A stretch of 64,000 bases of DNA from Eriocheir sinensis (Eukaryota > Arthropoda > Malacostraca > Decapoda > Varunidae). The translations under genes were made by a program, and so were the position numbers. Under the pieces are notes generated by a model. The model had not been told where the DNA came from. It did no database searches and was given only the letters and a program-made list of their open reading frames with translations. Positions within the stretch are counted from its first letter, which is position 1. Every line of letters starts with the position of its first letter. Of this stretch, positions 14,601 through 26,744 are shown piece after piece. Where the stretch lies: NCBI RefSeq assembly GCF_024679095.1, contig NW_026111820.1:918262-982261 (forward strand), read 5' to 3'.

Positions 14601-15055
14601 GGCCACTTCATCGCCTCCCTTCAACTTCTTCCCTCTCCTTCGGGTTTGTTTCCTATGTTTAATCACATCGGTATTTGAGCCAGAACCGCCATTCGTGAGG
14701 CCATTAAGTGCTTCCTCCTGCTTCTCCAGTGAACTTCCTTCCTCTTCCTCCCCAGCCTGAGACACACACACCACACCTCTCCTCCTCTTTGTCCTTGAAC
14801 CTTCACTGACACCACCATCTGAAGGCCAGTGTGTGTTTCCTCCTGGTGTGGTAATGTTGGGTCTACCTTCCCAGCCTGAGACACACACCACACCTCTCCT
14901 CTTTGTGCTTGAACCTTCACTGACACCACCATCTGAAGGCCAGTGTGTGTTTCCTCCTGGTGTGACAAATCGCTGTCTTCCTTCCCAGCCAGAGACACAC
15001 ACACCACACATTTCTTTTTCTTCTTTTTCCCTGCAGTGGTGTTGGTGTTGGTGTT
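11640..15055. repeat. 3.4-kb mosaic of related tandem repeats
   Basis: Successive sub-arrays have different periods: about 115 bp (two copies, 12,030-12,268); 174 bp (TTCAGCAGTGCCACCATT at 12,677, 12,851, 13,025, then 13,182); about 120 bp (13.7-14.07 kb, CACTAGTGCTGTCATTGTGA); about 158 bp (14.07-14.69 kb, GAGGGGTAACTAGTG); and about 118 bp (14.75-15.0 kb, CACTGACACCACCATCTGAA). All share a core of the form GTGC-TG-CCATT-GTGAGG-TAAGTG-TTCTTC beside pyrimidine runs, so they look like one ancestral unit diverged and re-amplified. Read on the minus strand, several units give QEEAL..L.NGG, which keeps some frames open for over 150 codons. I see no stop-free array, so a gene is not claimed. Confidence 0.75.
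13428..13703 (-). mobile_element. tRNA-derived SINE inside the tandem mosaic
   Basis: Reversed, the copy starts GATGGCTGAGTGG, a box A-like motif, and contains GGCTCAAGTCC at the box B position. Its body includes GGGGGGCAGCATGGGCCAAG and CCACTATAAA and ends GGTGCTATAGG. The body matches the SINE at 27,930-28,190 and, less closely, the split SINE at 49,768. Confidence 0.75.
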
Positions 15056-15179
15056 GTCTGGCAGGGAGCACGGCACGGCTACAATGGTTCCGTCAGCGCA
15101 CCGTTCCTTCAACTTGTACTCCTCCAAATACCTGGAAAGTGCCGAGGTGTGAGAATGTGGTTTGGTGAGGGAAAAGATT

Positions 15180-15376
15180 ACGCCTCCCCCTCTTCCCATT
15201 CCAACACTTTTTGTCCCCTCTTATCTCTCTTTACATTACCTCTTCCTTCCTCCTTTATTTTCTACTCTTCCATTTCCTTCGCTTTACTTTCCATCACTTT
15301 TCAGCCACTCTCTCTTTCCTTCCTTTCCTTCCTCCCCATCTCTTCCCTTCTCTCTCTCTCTCCCCTCCCTTCACTC

Positions 15377-15471
<95 letters not shown>

Positions 15472-15600
15472 TTTCCTTCCTTCCCTTCCCTTCTCTCTCT
15501 TCCCCTTCCTCTTCCTTCCTTTCCTTCCCTTCCCTTTCAATCACCTTCTCTCTCTCTTTCGTCCCCTTCCTCCCTTCCCTTTCTTCCTTAATTTCCCCTT
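15180..15600. repeat. Pyrimidine tract with long (TC)n
   Basis: CT-only sequence with an uninterrupted TC core at about 15,378-15,469. The open frames of over 200 codons here are low-complexity Ser/Leu/Pro and not genes. Confidence 0.95.
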
Positions 15601-16375
15601 ACTCCCTTTCCTTTATATACTCTTGGGAGGGAGGGAAGGAATGGGGGGGAATGGAGGTGGCCAAAGTCTCCTATCCCTGTGGCTCTGTCAGTGGCGTCGT
15701 GGGGTTGTTGGCGCCCGGGGGCAAAGTCTATTATGGCGCCCCCAAAGGGGTGAAGGGCTCTTTTCATTTGAGTGTATTAATCTTGGCAGGAAATGTTGGC
15801 CTTTATTATTTCAGATATATTGTGTTGAAAACAAAGCATTCTAATTTGCATAATAATATTCTGGAATGATAGAACACAAACCGAATTCGCAAACTAAAAT
15901 AGTTTATTTTATTAATAATAGATATAATTATTTAATTATAAGCCCTCATAAATAAATTCCAAAATGTTGATAAGATAAATAAAATGTAGACTATAGTAAG
16001 GCATCACAGCAACCAGTAACTCTTAATAACCAAAGACAAATGGCAAATTAAACAGATATGACTAAAATAGGAGATAAACATTAGTAAAACAGGGGCTAAG
16101 AAAATCATGAAAATGTACAAATTGTTGCCAGTATAGAAGTTAATATTAGAAAAAAATGTATTTTGTGGTAAAGACTGAATAGTTATAATGCCTGGAAAGA
16201 AATCTGATAAGAACAAAGATGAATTAGTTCACTAATTATAAACCTTACTTTTCTTTAGAGAATGTTATAGCATGTGGCAAATTAATGAGCACAAAAAGAT
16301 TAAAGTGCTGGATGCTTAGGGTCAACAATATGCAAGGAAATAAAACGGTATAAAGCTATTAGAGGGTAAAGGTAA

Positions 16376-18539
16376 TTAGACAGATATTGATAAGAGAAAA
16401 CCAAACCAAAGAAAAGGGTTGACAATGAATTGAAGGATATCAAGTACTGATGCACGACACAATGTATTTATCTTTCTAGCTTTTACAGCTGAAAATTTAT
16501 CTACCACGTCATCAAAGTTTATTTTGTCTGCAATCTCTTGCTCTACACTTAGTAGAGTTAAAGCCGATGACCTTTCTTGCCCCATAGACGTTCCAAGGTA
16601 CGACAAGATAAGTTTCAATTTACTAAATGATCGCTCACAACTAGCAATTAATACTGCAATGGTCAGCAGTATCTAAGGCCAACCCGAAGGTTTGGGAAAA
16701 CACTTTCATCCCCATATTGTACAATGAAACAAAGTAATTCCTGTGTGTTAGCGATCAGAACATCATCTCGTGTCTTAAGCAGCATTCTGCAATCTACAAT
16801 TTCACTGAACAGTTCCAAGCCATCTAAGTCAGTGTCACAGAAACTTGCCACATCAATGCACCTTTCTGTGATGTATGCTTCATTAGTTGTAGATAGCAAC
16901 TCCTTAATATCCAAAAGAAAGCCAAACTTTGAATCCAATTTACGCAATCTGATGAACCGTTCGCCCATTTCATTATGCATTCTGTCAATAGTACCTTTTA
17001 GCAGACATTGCATCTCATTTTCTGCTGAGAGGTCTGCATCATCACCAGTTTCACCAGGCAATTTTTTCCTCACTCTACGTCGTCTGTCAATTCTTACATC
17101 CCAAGCATGACAGAGCTCCTTTGCTTTTTTGATAGATGTCTGGCAGATTTCCTGCCGATTAGCAAGGAAATAAACTTGCAACGCCTGGATATCTTGTGCT
17201 GCCTCATGAAAATTCATTTTTGGATCCTGCAGTCGCTTCTGGACTCTGTCAATCTTGGTAAGTAAAATGTTCCAGAAACTTAGTGCAGCAAAGAAATCAA
17301 ATGTCAAAATTCTGCTCAACAGCTGTGTTGCTTCACTTCTGGTATCTGTTGTCTCCTTCAAATCACTTCCGATGGTCTCTAAAAATTGGACCAAATCCCC
17401 CACATTTTCATGTATGGGTCGAACTGCATCAGCTGCATCAGCGTGTTTCAGATTCAGCTTTCACAGATATAGGCAAATTCTTCTTCAGTGTCTCCCATCG
17501 ATAGGTCGACCTTGAAAAGAAAACATACACTGCCTGCACAGTTCCAGAAAATGTGACCATCACCACCTCATGACTAGCGGAATGAACCCCAGCCAAATTT
17601 AATGAGTGGTTGTCACAGTTCACATATATTGCTTTAGGGTTCACTGTAACAAGTCTTTGTTGTACTCCTTATTTGTGTCCAGACATGACAGCAGCATAGT
17701 CATGACACTGAGAACGAGAGTCTTCAAAAGGCAAGTGATCTTTCTCCAGCTGCTGCATTGTTACATTTACAGTACTTGCTGCATCCTTTTGGTGTACTTG
17801 AATAAATCCAAGGAAACTTTCTTTCACACAAACTGTTTTTTCTTCATAGTTTATCTCTACATATCTTATGATCTCTGACATTTGTTCCCTGTGTGCAGCA
17901 TCTGGAGTTGAATCAAGCATTATACCGTAGTGCTCAGCTCTACGGATGTCACTCAGTAAAGTGCTTCCAGCAGTAGATGCAATAATCTGGATGAATTCAT
18001 TTTGGACTTCAGCAGACAAATATGAAGGGGACCTTGGATTTTGACAGACATAGTCCAGATGTTTTTTCATGACAGGATCAAACTCTGCAATTAGTTTTAA
18101 AAGGCCTCTGAAATTTCCAATATTATTTTCATCTGTTTCAGTGCAGGTTATATTCTCTCTGTGACCTCTCAGTGCTAAATTTTGTTTGGACAGATATCTA
18201 ATACAGGGCAGAATTATCTTGAGGGTTTGTCGCCACTATTCCTTCTCTGTGGCAATTTGCCCTTGAAGCTGTTTGTCAATTAGTCCTTCCCTTTCAACAA
18301 GGCACCTTTCCATTTCTTTCCATCTTGTGAAAGAATCACAATGTCTCTGACTATTTTCATGTGCAATGATTTTTTCTGGCTTTTTCCAGCTGCTAAAATC
18401 TCCCTCTAGCTCTAGTGAAGAACAGTGGCTGGCAGTCTCTGTCGAGGGAAACAGTAGGCACGAGAAGCAAAACACTGCACTTTAGACAGCTGAATAGACT
18501 AACCAAGACCAAAGCACTTCTCCTTTTCCTTTGCCAAGG
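16376..18539 (-). pseudogene. hAT transposase, TTF-type zinc finger to hATC dimerisation domain
   Basis: From high to low coordinates: GEVLWSWLVYS, then AVFCFSCLLFPS with FSSWKKPEKIIAHENSQRHC (the TTF-type zinc finger of ZMYM1-like proteins), PSYLSAEVQNEFIQIIAST and EHYGIMLDSTPD (RNase H-like core region), VNCDNHSLNLAGVHSAS, a long helical insertion, and finally LTIAVLIASCERSFSKLK (hATC domain, near 16,600-16,650) with ERSSALTLLSVE. The gene is broken. There is a stop between YSAV and SAVF, a TAG near 18,236, a TAA near 17,669, a frame change near 17,440 and another near 16,640-16,670. The first part of the protein lies beyond the LTR element at 23,072-23,340. Confidence 0.88.
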
Positions 18540-18540
18540 A

Positions 18541-19160
18541 TGTAACGTGTATATTATAATGTACATGTGTATGTTTGACTGTACGTGTGGCGACACCCGG
18601 TCGGTGTCGCACAACAGGATGTCTAACAACACGTCGTGCTTTTGGCCGTGGGAAGCTGTGATGAACTGACACTAGGATCAGCAAATGATGACTTTCATCA
18701 GCCGTCATCAACCGGAACCCACACCCTTCCGGACGAGCTACAAGCAAATAAAACGGGCGAACAACGCGGAGAAGGGAGAGAAGACGGGTGACGGGCAGGC
18801 GAGCGGTGCTCTGCCGCCCCGCGCCCTGCAGCGGTGTGGCTGTCTCTGATTTCGTGCGTCTCGCTCACGTAAACTGTAAACCTTATGTAGTACAACTGTT
18901 AATATAGTTAAAATACATTTGGTATTTGTATTAACCTAAGAGAGAGAACTAAAGTGAGCTAAAGTGAACTTATAACGGCTACCACACGGCCACACATCAC
19001 TTAACTAAAAGGCTATTGTGTTGTCTCAACCACTTCAGTCAACTGGAGAACGCAGGCAACGGTGCATCGGACCTGACGTGAGACAGCAGTTCGCGCCTTA
19101 AACTTAAACATAACACGTTACATTAACCACGTTAAAAATGACGCTTAAAAGTCGTTAACA
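18541..19160 (+). repeat. Left long terminal repeat
   Basis: 620 bp, TGTAACG...CGTTAACA, ends nearly inverted to each other. It contains an AATAAA signal near 18,750 in the plus orientation, which hints at transcription on that strand. A count by eye gives about 15 substitutions and one small gap relative to the right copy. Confidence 0.85.
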
Positions 19161-22100
19161 TCAATGATGTGCAGCGTGGTTACGAACTACTCCGAATTGT
19201 TATATCTCTCTCTCAAATTTAGCTTCAGTGAAAGTGTGTGGGGGCAGTGAACGGTATCGGACACAGCCAGCAAACGCTGACCTCAGCGCGCGGCTTTTCC
19301 TGCCCCAGTGAGTCGAGTCAGCACACAGCCGCACCCGAGAGCACACCCCGCCCCGCCCCGCACCTCCACACAGCCCGCGCGCCCAGCCTCGCACCTCCAC
19401 ACAAACAAGTTTCCTTGGAGGTGTCCAGGCATTTGTTTCTTCCTACGACACAACTCGTCGTAGGTGCGCACTTATCTTCGCCAGGCAACTCGGACCTTTG
19501 AGGGTGACTGGTGGGCGTATATTGTCTGCCCGCCGCCCCTCCCACCACCGCTACCAGACGGGGGACGGCAGACCCTGCCACCCCTGCAGTCCTGCCCTTG
19601 CCACCGGCGAGGCGAAGGACGCGAGCGTGCTGAGTAGTGGGGCATCGAGTTGCTGTCTTTGAGGTTTTTAACACATTATAGCTGACACTCATTGATACGG
19701 TTTCAGTAATTACACCACTTGTAACATTATTTCAGGTGAATTACTATTATTATGTTCACGTGTTTAGGCGTGTGGGGCCGTATCTAATCTATTAGATTTT
19801 TCAGCTGTTGATTTTTCTGGCGTGTGGTTGTTTAATATTTTTCTTGAGTAACATTGTTACGCATTTTATGTATAATCATTCATTTTCTTTTCTCCTTTCT
19901 TTTGTGTATTTTATTGCACAGTGGAGACGTTTTGTCTTGCTAAGCCTCACTCATTATTCTTTTTCCTCTTTTATTATGCATTTTAAAAGCATCGGGGAGG
20001 AATGAGCACATACTTAGCGGTGAATGATTATTACTTTACTTATTTTTGCAGCAATATTTTTTTCTCTTTTACCATTTTACTCCTCATTTTACTAGTAACT
20101 CTTTTTAATGGCAGAGAAACCTGACCCGAGGACTATGAGGGGTGGATTGAGAGAAAGAACACTGCCGTCAAGGATAACGGTAACTGTTTTCATGTAAGGA
20201 GTGTAGCAGTTTTCAAAGGGTGCTTGCTCCTCCTACGCTGCATGTGCAACCAGGAGGTCTTTACTTACCTTACTAATCCCACAATGGCTTCTGCCCCTAA
20301 TCACCCGCTAACAGCAACAGCAGTTATGCCTTTCGCAGGGTAGCAAGGGAGGCAGATTGTTCCGCCAGGGACTTCTTGTTTCAAAGTGAGATTGTCATGG
20401 ACATTTCATTCGTGTCAAATCCGGGAGATAAAATATCTCTCAGCCGCTCGAAGGTCAATCCCGGGAACGGGAACGACGGCCCTCATAAACAGGAGCGCGT
20501 TCACAGGACGGAAGGATTATGATGCGTTTCGGTCACTTTTTCTTTAAACATTTGGGGAAGATGGGCAACACAGCCTCATAAAGGGTGTATATTTTGCTGT
20601 GGACACTGTGCAAATGAGTGGCCTTTTTAATAGGCCAGTGGACGCCTATAGGCTATCTACTGATTTGATCTCGTGTTTTAAACAGGAAAACTAGACAGAT
20701 GGAGAAACCATTTCTGTAGCTAATGCTAGATTATTACTACAGTTCCTTATGTACATGATTGTCCTTAAAGTTCCTCTTCGAAGGAGTGCAGTACCCCTTG
20801 ACTACAGCCCCACTGGCAACCTACACGGTTTTATCAGCCAACTTTTATGGCATTTAAAGTAATTTTGGTTCCTTTTTGAAGCTTCGTTTCCCGTCGACAC
20901 GTTCGTCGGGGAGGGGGGCCTTCGCGACCCTCTGACCTAAACCTTTTTGGGTGTCACCAGCGGTAATCAAAAATTCCTTGGTGTGTTCTTTTACCCGTGG
21001 TTTAGGCAGACATAATCAGATAAATAGGTGGTTGGAAATTTGAGCTTTACGATTTTTTTTTTTGCACAGAATGGTGCAGATTGATCGTCTCCAAAGACTA
21101 GCGCCGGCTTGAGGTTCAGCCTGACGCTGCTTTGTGTATCTTTCCACCACACGACTATAACCTGCATCCTCGCATCTACTAATTTATGTTTGGTTCCTAA
21201 GCTTTTGCCTGCATCTTTTTCATGCGAGAAGGGGAGTGCTTGAGTAATACTTTTCACTCTAACCCACTATTTTCTTTTATTGCTGAGTTGATGCAAGGCA
21301 GTCAGTCTTCTTAATTTAATTGGACCCGTAATAACCGAGGGTGTAGACTAACATAGGGATATGCACAATTTAACCTTGAACCTCATGTGCTTCTGCTTAA
21401 AACATACTTTTTCTCTACACTGACAGACTTAACTTAACTTGAGCAGATGCTGTCCCTAACTTTTATCGTAACCAGCATGTGAATATCTGTAAGCTTTGGA
21501 AGTAAGCAGACAAGTCTTACTTACCCTTACTTGACATACCACTGTTACCCGTTACGGGAATTATTTTTGGCGTCACAGATGTCAGTCATCCACGTTCGTT
21601 ACGATCGAGGGATAGGTGGAAATTTGTCTTTTTCATTTTATGTTTATTAATGCTGGAATTACTTTAATCAATTATGCTGGAATTGTATATTTCAGTGAGA
21701 TTTGTTACAACAGTGATTTCACAACTTAGTGACAGGATTTTCTTTTATAGTACTGTAGACCTGCAAAACGGAGTATTAGGAGTTAGTGGTGCTGACTGCC
21801 GATGCTTCTAAGGTTCTCCAGACTTGTCCTTGTTATCACATTGTAACTATTAGGAGACTCTACGGATAACATTACCTCTTTTCACACAACCTTATCTATT
21901 GTTGTAAACCCCACCCGTCTCGAAGGCGTGCCGAGGGTAACGACACTGGCAATTAATTGTCACGCAACGGATGAGTGTTTCTCTGCGACAGTTTTGTGTC
22001 CAGGTGTGACTCGAAGGTTCAGTTTGTAGCAGATCTTCTTCAAGGATTGTTCCTTTTTCTTTTTATTATTCCAAGCAGCTCCATTACCATGTATCCTAAT

Positions 22101-22454
22101 GACAGTTTAGTCAATTTAATTTTACTAGGATGTATCATGTAAATAATTTTTCGAGCTATTATTTTGTTTTCTCGGAATACTACTGAGCTTCCATGTCCAC
22201 GACTCTTGCCAAGTTTACCTCGCCCTGTATGTACTTTGCCCATTTCTTGTTACTTCCATGATTATTTTTAATTATCATTGGCATTTCCCGATGCTGTATC
22301 GTTAGGCGGGCTCTGACTTGTATATATATATTTTTTAATGCAATAACAGGACCTCGTTTAACTAGTACACATTGTGCGACTGTAACATGGGTAGGTACAC
22401 TGCTTTTAAAGGTCGGGTGAGTCGCGAGGTCGCGACTTTTAGACAACCGAGCGA
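19161..22454. other. Interior of the LTR element, no gene recognised
   Basis: All open frames are under 125 codons and none resembles gag, protease, RT or integrase. 19.25-19.65 kb is GC- and CpG-rich, the rest AT-rich. Near 22,421-22,436 there is a perfect inverted repeat GTCGCGAGGTCGCGAC apart from its centre. Confidence 0.6.
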
Positions 22455-23071
22455 TGTAATGTGTATATTATAATGTACATGTGTATGTATGACTGTACGT
22501 GTGGCGACACCCGGTCGGTGTCGCACAACAGGATGTCTAACAACACGTCGTGCTTTTGGCCGTGGGAAGCTGTGATGAACTGACACTAGGATTAGCAAGT
22601 GATGACTTTCATCAGCCGTCATCAACCGGAACCCACACCCTTCCGGACGAACTACAAACAAATAAAACGGGCGAACAACGCGGAGAAGGGAGAGAAGACG
22701 GGTGAAGGGCAGGCGAGCGGTGCTCTGCCGCCCCGCGCCCTGCAGCGGTGTGGCTGTCTCTGATTTCGTGCGTCTCGCTCACGTAAATAAACCTTATGTA
22801 GTACAACTGTTAATATAGTTAAAATACATTTGGTATTTGTATTAACCTGAGAGAGAAAACTAAAGTGAACTAAAGTGAACTTATAACGGCTACCGCTCGG
22901 CCACACATCACTTAACTAAAAGGCTATTGTGTTGTCTCAACCACTTCAGTCAACTGGAAAACGCAGGCAACGGTGCACCGGACCTGACGTGAGACAGCAG
23001 TTCGCGCCTTAAACTTAAACATAACACGTTACATTAACCACGTTAAAAATGACGCTTAAAAGTCGTTAACA
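22455..23071 (+). repeat. Right long terminal repeat
   Basis: 617-bp direct copy of 18,541-19,160, about 97-98 per cent identical by eye. The main difference is a 3-bp deletion in the CTCACGTAAA region. Confidence 0.85.
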
Positions 23072-23340
23072 AGGTGTTTTTGAACCATGCTGTAGTCATT
23101 GACCGCTTGTTTTTAACTGCAAACGCCCCGGACATATACTGGAAAAAACTTGAGCCTCTCATTAAAATTTCTGTCTGCAATGCATCTGATATAGTCACTT
23201 TCCTAGAGATGTCAAATTTGAGAAATCCAACATCTTGATGCTCAATAACGTATAGTATTTTCTTCATTGCCACACCCAATTCGTCCTGTTGGATCACACC
23301 TGACGGTACATCCACTTGGGAGGAAACTGAAGATTTTTGC
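23072..23340 (-). pseudogene. hAT transposase N-terminal part, separated by the LTR element
   Basis: Reads KNKRSMTTAWFKNTL just before the junction, preceded by DVGFLKFDISRKVTISDALQ. In ZMYM1-like hAT proteins this segment stands immediately before the TTF zinc finger found at 18.4 kb. The upper limit is a possible splice acceptor (CCTCCTCCTAAG) next to a GGA/GT microsatellite. Confidence 0.7.
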
Positions 23341-23371
23341 TTGTTTGCCTTAGGAGGAGGAGGAAGAGGAG

Positions 23372-23374
<3 letters not shown>

Positions 23375-23468
<94 letters not shown>

Positions 23469-23469
23469 T

Positions 23470-23524
<55 letters not shown>

Positions 23525-23535
23525 TGTGTGTGTCT

Positions 23536-23591
<56 letters not shown>
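23375..23591. repeat. 217-bp (GT)n microsatellite
   Basis: Almost pure GT with five GTCTGT interruptions in the right half. A second pure run of about 56 bp lies at 23,771-23,826. Confidence 0.97.
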
Positions 23592-23592
<1 letters not shown>

Positions 23593-23769
23593 CTCCTTGA
23601 TCCATTGCATAAGAGTGTTGTCCATTGCCTATCCTCAGCAGCTATTTCCCCATGCAGGTATAATAAAGAGTTTCATAGAGTTTCACCTTCCTCTGATGTC
23701 CACTCCTCCCAACATGCCTCTTTGCAATTGAAAACCCCATCATGGTTAGATTGTCACTCCCACTTAACA

Positions 23770-23829
<60 letters not shown>

Positions 23830-23838
23830 GCTACTCAC

Positions 23839-23956
23839 CTGACGTTCTTGGGGTGTGGCCTGGGGTGCACCGCCTGCCCGGACAGAATCCACTCTGAGGG
23901 CACCACCACACCCCTGCACTGCGCCTTCAGCCTATCCAGTGGGATGCAAAATCGCG
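23839..23956 (-). other. Possible coding exon, identity unknown
   Basis: On the minus strand an open stretch reads RFCIPLDRLKAQC and VVVPSEWILSGQAV and ends at a strong donor, CGTCAG followed by GTGAGTAG. The acceptor side (GCTGAG before CGCGATTTTG) is weak. The composition looks protein-like. I cannot assign it, and no partner exon was identified. Confidence 0.25.
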
Positions 23957-24110
23957 CTCAGCCTCACCACCAGCATGACAAGCTTGTAATGGTGCACAGC
24001 ATGATAATTTTTCAAGTCTTATTTTAAGAAAGAAAGGACATCTTCAGTGCCGGCAAATATGATTCATCTCTAAGATAATGATGACAAGAGGAGCGAGGAA
24101 CTACCAAATA

Positions 24111-25745
24111 CAGTCACACCTTGGTTTACGAGTGCCTTACTTTATGAGCGTTTTGATTTATGAGCAAAAGAAAATCACAAAAAATGTCTTGGTTTACGAG
24201 CGGTGACTTGGCGTACGAGCATCCTGTTCATACAAGTCGAGACGTGAGCGTGGTTCCCGTTGCTCGCAGCAAGACAAGAGCGCTCAGAGAGGAAAACAAT
24301 GGGAATAGGGTCTCAAGCTGGTATCACACTTGGCCTTTTTCCTCCAGCCGTGTTGGTGGTAGGCGCAACAGGCAGCTACAGCTTTAAGCCGTTATCTGGC
24401 GATCAAGAAATACCCCAACACGAGCAAGAATTACCCAAATCTTGAGAAATCCTTGCGTTTCTTGTTCTCGTGTGTCAGATTTTCAAGAAATCCCCCCAAT
24501 TCTTGGCAAGAATCGGGGGTGTGGCACAAGCTGCGGCGGGGCTGGCGACACAGGTAAACACACCGCGCCGCACCTCCTTAGGCCAAAGGCGATGACCATT
24601 TCCTGAGATTCTTACGGGTAACCCTGCCAGGTGGGAGTGCATACAGATTCACGATGTTACTGTTGTGTTACTGCTGCACCACAGACCATTTGAGAGCATC
24701 ACTGTAGGTATGAAAACATCATCGTCATCATTAGAAACAAGAAAGTGAAGCGATGCCATCGGTCGGTATTTTGTTGAGAAAAGGACGTCTTGAAAAATTC
24801 CGTCTCGTGCAGTGACGCAAAGTAGCTAGAGAAAGGTTCCTAATGAACTGGAGATCTCATAACTGTGACTAAACCAATGCGTGTTGTCCTTGATGAGTGA
24901 CAAAATGAGAAATTGTGTTGGTTCATCTAGTTATATGGACAAGAAAGAGCGCTCTGGTGGATCACTGGGGGGATGGAAAACAGTCTCAAGGAAGGGGGGT
25001 AATTCTTGATTACCAGATGACGTGCGTCACACACGACCAAGATCGGCTGCCCATATCCACAACGTAAACAAACCAGTCGCCCTGTATTCACATCTTCTTT
25101 GGACCTGTAACAATTTGTATCGCTTCTTAGGTCCTCCTCCTCTCGGTCCACTCTTCACGGCACCGTTTGCAAAAGTAAGAGCTGTTGTGGCTTGTGCTGC
25201 TGCCACTCAAACTATAAGCTTGTTGCTATAGTTTATTGGAAGGAAGAAGCCGTTGTGGGTACGATCATGGCTTCAGAGACGGGAGGACAGGAGTATTTAC
25301 CCAAACCAACAACTCACTCCCGGTTGACCGTACAGGCAACCACGGTTGCTTCTTGCTCCAAGGGCTGGAGGAAAACGCCCAGTGTGACACCGCCTTCGTC
25401 CACTTTGCACACTCTCAAGGGTAGCACCGCGCTCCTGTCCGCGTACGTTTGTGTTCCAGTGTGCGATCTTTGTGTTTTCAGCACTATATTATTTAGATAT
25501 TATGCTATATTATTATACTATATTATAAAAAAATATTAATTATCATTGCTAGTTGTTTGTAAAATTATCTTCATTCTGTACAAAATAACATGTAAAATGA
25601 TTTTTATGTTCATATTTTTGGGGATATGGGACACATTAATGGGATTCACATTAGTTTCAATGGGAAATTCGTTTTGGCTTACAAGTGTTTTGATTTGCGA
25701 GCAAAATTCCAGAACGAATTAGACTCATAAACCAAGGCATGACTG
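24111..25745 (+). mobile_element. 1.6-kb pogo/Tigger-like DNA element, no transposase
   Basis: Left end CAGTCACACCTTGGTTTACG and right end (inverted) CAGTCATGCCTTGGTTTATG match at 17 of 20 positions, and TA stands directly outside both ends, as for Tc1-mariner/pogo insertions. TTTATGAGC-type motifs repeat just inside each end. No transposase was found; the short open frames have no recognisable domain. Parts of the interior (25,092-25,140 and 25,305-25,410) recur inside the element at 56,944. Confidence 0.8.
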
Positions 25746-26234
25746 TAGAGGCAAAAGGTATTGTTTACTGCACTGGAAGTTGTTTTTAGAAATGATAGGA
25801 ATGTTTGTACTATAAAAAAAATGATCCGTGGGTTTATCATGGAGATTAACTCAGATGGCGGCAGTATTAGAAGAAAAGCTCCCCAAAATGAATGGTCTAT
25901 ATATAGTCACTGCCGACCTTAGGACCGCAGCACAAGTATAGTTACACCACATAAGGGGTGTTTTAACTATTGTTTATATATAGACTCAATCGCAATCAAG
26001 TGTTGTTTTATTTCTGCCTCACAAAACTGACTGGCTGAATACTGAACAGAAAGTCTAATGTGATCCTGGGGTTTGATCTTCACACCAATGCAATTTTTAT
26101 GGCATCTTCTTTGTTCCTGTAGCCATCTAAAGGTTAAGCTGATTTTGTAACACAGGCTCACTAAATGGAAGGCTTGCTGCTTACACTGTCGCCCGAGTGT
26201 GTCTCCCAGATGACGTGCTGGCAGCAGGCAACCC
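25746..26234. other. Intergenic stretch, nothing recognised
   Basis: Ordinary AT-rich sequence. The 89-codon open frame on the minus strand (25,967-26,236) has no recognisable domain. Confidence 0.5.
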
Positions 26235-26515
26235 ACACTAGGATAGAATAGGATAGAATGGATTTAAATTAGAAAAGTATAGACTTAGGAGGGAAATAGG
26301 CAGGCCTTGGTTTAGTAATAGGGTGGTGGGGGAATGGAATAGACTTAGCAATCACATACTAGTGAGTGCAGGGATGACAGCTTGTTTTATGAGTAGACTT
26401 GATAGCTACATGGACGAGGATGACAGGTGGCAGTGGGGGGGAATCTGGAGCTGCCCTGTGTAGGCCATTCAGCCTCTTGCAGTCTCCCTATGTTCTTATG
26501 CTCTTATGTTCTTCT
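26235..26515 (+). mobile_element. CR1-like LINE 3' end
   Basis: Reads KYRLRREIGRPWFSNRVV, GEWNRLSNHI and SRLDSYMDEDDRWQW, the C-terminus of the same LINE family found on the minus strand at 63.1-63.8 kb and, more distantly, at 46.4 kb. It ends in CTCTTATGTTCTTCTTAT, the 8-bp-type terminal repeat typical of CR1 elements. Confidence 0.8.
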
Positions 26516-26744
26516 TATAAATGTCACACAAAATCTACAGGGCGTGGCTACCTATTATTCAGTGCCCTGTTATTCATCGCTTCACTCTCTCATCGGCAGT
26601 TTTTTGTGGAAGAAGAAGAAGTCCCCGTTCTTTCAGCGCTGTCTGCTTGCTCTTCATAATTCTATCATAACAGCCGGCCAGCCAGAGGTAGGCACCAACA
26701 CACCACTTGGTCACTGGAGAACATGGAAACAGTTAGGAGCAGAA

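Larger units (their letters stand above)
18540..23070 (+). mobile_element. 4.5-kb LTR-bounded insertion without recognisable gag or pol
   Basis: Two direct repeats of about 620 bp enclose 3.3 kb. Each repeat starts TGTAA and ends GTTAACA, giving the TG...CA ends of an LTR. The 5-bp sequence CAAGG lies on both sides (18,535-18,539 and 23,070-23,074, boundaries ambiguous by one or two bases). The insertion splits the hAT reading frame: WFKNTL ends on one side, GKGKGEVLWSW resumes on the other. I found no reverse transcriptase, integrase or protease, and no convincing primer-binding site or polypurine tract. It therefore looks like a non-autonomous LTR derivative, or a duplicated segment imitating one. 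Confidence 0.7.
15689..23345 (-). mobile_element. hAT transposon of the ZMYM1-like group, interrupted by an LTR element
   Basis: A ZMYM1-like transposase reads on the minus strand from 23,340 to 16,376 with a 4.5-kb interruption. The lower end is probably at 15,689, where CAGTGGCGTCGTGGGG starts, a typical hAT terminal motif, followed by GGCGCCCGGGGGCAAAG. The 8 bases before it are GGCTCTGT. I could not find the matching inverted end above 23.3 kb, where large GT microsatellites replace it, so the upper limit is only the end of recognisable coding sequence. Confidence 0.7.

Noticed and set aside
14592..15199. Minus-strand frames of 159 and 178 codons, including YLEEYKLKERCADGT
   Set aside because: The YLEEYKLKER part (15,130 downward) follows a plausible acceptor, CTTTCCAG, and could be an exon, but no donor or homologue was found and the rest is tandem repeat.
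15149..15869. Two open frames of over 230 codons on the plus strand
   Set aside because: They are translations of the TC tract and flanking pyrimidines (poly Leu-Ser-Pro), with no domain.
16724..17515. Plus-strand frames of 73-128 codons
   Set aside because: Antisense shadows of the hAT transposase.
23294..24027. 228-codon Cys-Val frame
   Set aside because: GT microsatellite. Only the short segment 23,839-23,956 on the other strand looks coding.
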